A stretch of 8,476 nt of DNA from an uncultured Lachnospiraceae bacterium (GTDB lineage: Bacteria > Bacillota > Clostridia > Lachnospirales > Lachnospiraceae), in contig CAMWMO010000035.1 of assembly GCA_947175305.1 (NCBI GenBank), positions 1 through 8,476 of the forward strand, given 5' to 3'. A program made the position numbers and the translations under genes. Positions 7,180 to 8,476 of the stretch are shown here, piece by piece (position 1 is the first letter of the stretch; every line of letters starts with the position of its first letter). The notes under the pieces are model-generated. The model was not told the origin of the DNA and did no database searches. It saw only the letters and a list, made by a program, of their open reading frames with translations.

Positions 7180-8118
7180 TTAAGCGGTATGGCTCTTTTC
7201 CAGCAACTCTTCCCATCGTCTGTCCACTTCCTGCTGGAACGCTGCGATCAGTTCTTCGTTTCCGGGCTTGAACAGGTGGCGGAAACGGCGCTGGGAGCGA
7301 AGGAAGTCCTCGATGGGCAGTTTTTCCTTGGGCTCATAGGTTAAAATCCACTTTCCGTCTACCACCTCATACAGCGGCCAGTAACAGGTATCCACTGCCG
7401 CTTTGCAAATGTCCATAAGATCTGAAGGCTCATAGCCCCAGCCTCTGGGACAGGGGGTAAGGACATTCAGGAAAGCGGCGCCCGGTGTATAAATTGCCTT
7501 TTCCGCCTTTGTGTGCAGATCTTTAAAGTTGGCTGTAAAAGTGGTCTGGCCCACATAGGGGATATGGTGTTCCGCCATGATCGCCGCCAGATCCTTCCGG
7601 ATCTGTACCTTACCGTTGGAGACCTTGCCCGCCGGCGTGGTGGTGGTATCCGCGAACTGCGGAGTTGCGGAAGAGCGCTGGGTTCCGGTGTTCATATAAG
7701 CGCCATTGTCATAGCATACATACACCATGTCATGTCCGCGCTCCATAGCGCCGGACAGGGACTGGAAGCCGATGTCATAGGTTCCGCCGTCACCGCCGAA
7801 GGTAATGAATTTATAATCTTCCTTAAGCTTTCCACGTTTCTTTAACACCCGGTACGCAGTCTCGACGCCGGAAAGCGTTGCGCCTGCATTCTCAAAGGCG
7901 TTATGGATATAGCTGTCTTCGTATGCCGTGTACGGATACATGAAAGAAGATACTTCCAGGCATCCCGTTGCATTGCCGACGACGGCCTTGTCTCCCTCGT
8001 GCAGCGCACGTAAAACGCCGCGAACTGCGATGGTACCGCCACAGCCGGCACACATTCTGTGTCCCGGGGCCAGCCGTTCCGGTTTGCTCATGATCTCTTT
8101 AAAATTATATGCTTCCAT
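7180..8118 (-). CDS. porB: Pyruvate (2-oxoacid):ferredoxin oxidoreductase, beta subunit
   Basis: A 312-residue thiamine-pyrophosphate-binding subunit of a multi-subunit cytoplasmic enzyme that converts pyruvate and CoA to acetyl-CoA, CO2 and reduced ferredoxin. C23 and C26 (CAGC), C53 (TGCLE) and C223 (PCPRG) are the four cysteines expected to hold the proximal 4Fe-4S cluster. The TPP/Mg motif starts at GGDGG (108-112) and runs to DN at 137-138, followed by N143. Length is normal for PorB (about 310-325 residues). The start ATG has AAAGGAG six bases upstream. It follows porA by 15 bases and is the last gene before the terminator, matching the common gamma-delta-alpha-beta order. Pyruvate is the likely substrate, but close relatives use 2-ketoisovalerate, and the sequence alone does not exclude this. 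Confidence 0.9.
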   Translation of the reverse strand: MEAYNFKEIMSKPERLAPGHRMCAGCGGTIAVRGVLRALHEGDKAVVGNATGCLEVSSFMYPYTAYEDSYIHNAFENAGATLSGVETAYRVLKKRGKLKEDYKFITFGGDGGTYDIGFQSLSGAMERGHDMVYVCYDNGAYMNTGTQRSSATPQFADTTTTPAGKVSNGKVQIRKDLAAIMAEHHIPYVGQTTFTANFKDLHTKAEKAIYTPGAAFLNVLTPCPRGWGYEPSDLMDICKAAVDTCYWPLYEVVDGKWILTYEPKEKLPIEDFLRSQRRFRHLFKPGNEELIAAFQQEVDRRWEELLEKSHTA

Positions 8119-8124
8119 ATGTAA

Positions 8125-8131
8125 CTCCTTT
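8125..8131 (-). promoter_or_regulatory. Ribosome binding site of porB
   Basis: On the minus strand AAAGGAG lies six bases before the porB ATG, near-ideal spacing. It sits just two bases after the porA stop codon, so ribosomes finishing porA would reach it directly. This is consistent with coupled translation giving equal amounts of the two subunits. Confidence 0.85.
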
Positions 8132-8133
8132 TT

Positions 8134-8476
8134 CTATCTTTTGCGCAGTCCGATATATTCGTACATATCCGTTACTTTGTGTTCTGTTGCAATTTTCTCC
8201 AGATTGTCATAAACCTGACAGAAATCTTCCACAGTGATATCTCTGCCGCCAAGTCCGTAGAAATAATTCACGGTTTCCGCGGTTCCCTTTGCCTGATAGA
8301 GCGCTGCTCTTACCTCTGCGCCCAAAGGACCGCTGGTGGCGGAGAACATTTCCGACCGATCCAGAATCGCCACTGCTTTTACATGGGCCAGTGCCGCCGC
8401 AATTTCCTCCTCCGGGAAGGGGCGGAACACTCTGATTTTCAGCAGACCTACCTTCTTTCCGGTGGTGCTTCTGATC
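8134..8476 (-). CDS. porA: Pyruvate (2-oxoacid):ferredoxin oxidoreductase, alpha subunit, C-terminal part
   Basis: The gene runs off the right edge of the window; only the last 113 residues and the TAG stop are present. The visible start reads IRSTTGKKVGLLKIRVFRPF. The GLLKIR-FRPFP motif is typical of the end of the alpha subunit (domain II of the PFOR family). It is followed by VAILDRSEMF and SGPLGAEVRAALY, also conserved in PorA, and the protein ends YIGLRKR. A GTG codon at 8430 is internal to this conserved motif and is not the start. PorA pairs with PorB to form the TPP active site and helps bind pyruvate and CoA. Genes for the gamma and delta subunits would be expected further upstream on this strand, beyond the window. 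Confidence 0.88.
   Translation of the reverse strand, partial: IRSTTGKKVGLLKIRVFRPFPEEEIAAALAHVKAVAILDRSEMFSATSGPLGAEVRAALYQAKGTAETVNYFYGLGGRDITVEDFCQVYDNLEKIATEHKVTDMYEYIGLRKR

Noticed and set aside
7513..7845. Open frame of 110 codons on the + strand opposite porB
   Set aside because: porB is intact with all expected motifs and its own ribosome site; this frame has neither.
8134..8430. A separate 98-residue gene starting at the GTG at 8430 (minus strand)
   Set aside because: The frame stays open to the window edge, and the GTG lies inside the conserved GLLKIRVFRPFP motif, so this is the truncated 3' end of porA.

Overview
The window reads as a gut-type Firmicute, most likely a Lachnospiraceae-like Clostridium relative. 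The reasons are AGGAGG-type ribosome sites, a Gram-positive Sec signal peptide on a huge multimodular polysaccharidase, Ig-like repeats of the kind common on Lachnospiraceae surface proteins, and an anaerobe-type ferredoxin-linked oxoacid oxidoreductase. No rRNA, tRNA, CRISPR array or mobile element is visible. The genus cannot be fixed from this window.

Layout: positions 1-110 are an AT-rich leader with a ribosome binding site and only weak promoter candidates. Positions 111-7106 (+) are one uninterrupted gene for a secreted 2331-residue GH26 enzyme, probably an endo-beta-1,4-mannanase. Its order is: signal peptide, very acidic linker, three similar CBM27-like modules, a fourth divergent CBM27-like module, the GH26 catalytic domain (predicted acid/base E1191, nucleophile E1301), an Ig-like spacer, a CBM23-like module, seven divergent Ig-like repeats, and a short helical tail without a recognisable LPXTG or SLH anchor. 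Positions 7107-7179 hold a 16-bp inverted repeat with A and T tracts that should act as a bidirectional terminator. Positions 7180-8476 (-) carry porB (complete) and the 3' end of porA, the beta and alpha subunits of a multi-subunit pyruvate (2-oxoacid):ferredoxin oxidoreductase.

The two transcription units converge and are not obviously linked in function beyond general carbohydrate catabolism. The mannanase would cut mannan or glucomannan outside the cell. The oxidoreductase turns pyruvate, from any sugar, into acetyl-CoA and reduced ferredoxin inside the cell. I do not see a new multi-gene system here. The most unusual content is the architecture of the mannanase: four tandem mannan-binding-like modules with complementary losses of putative binding tryptophans, and seven C-terminal repeats with no visible anchoring signal.
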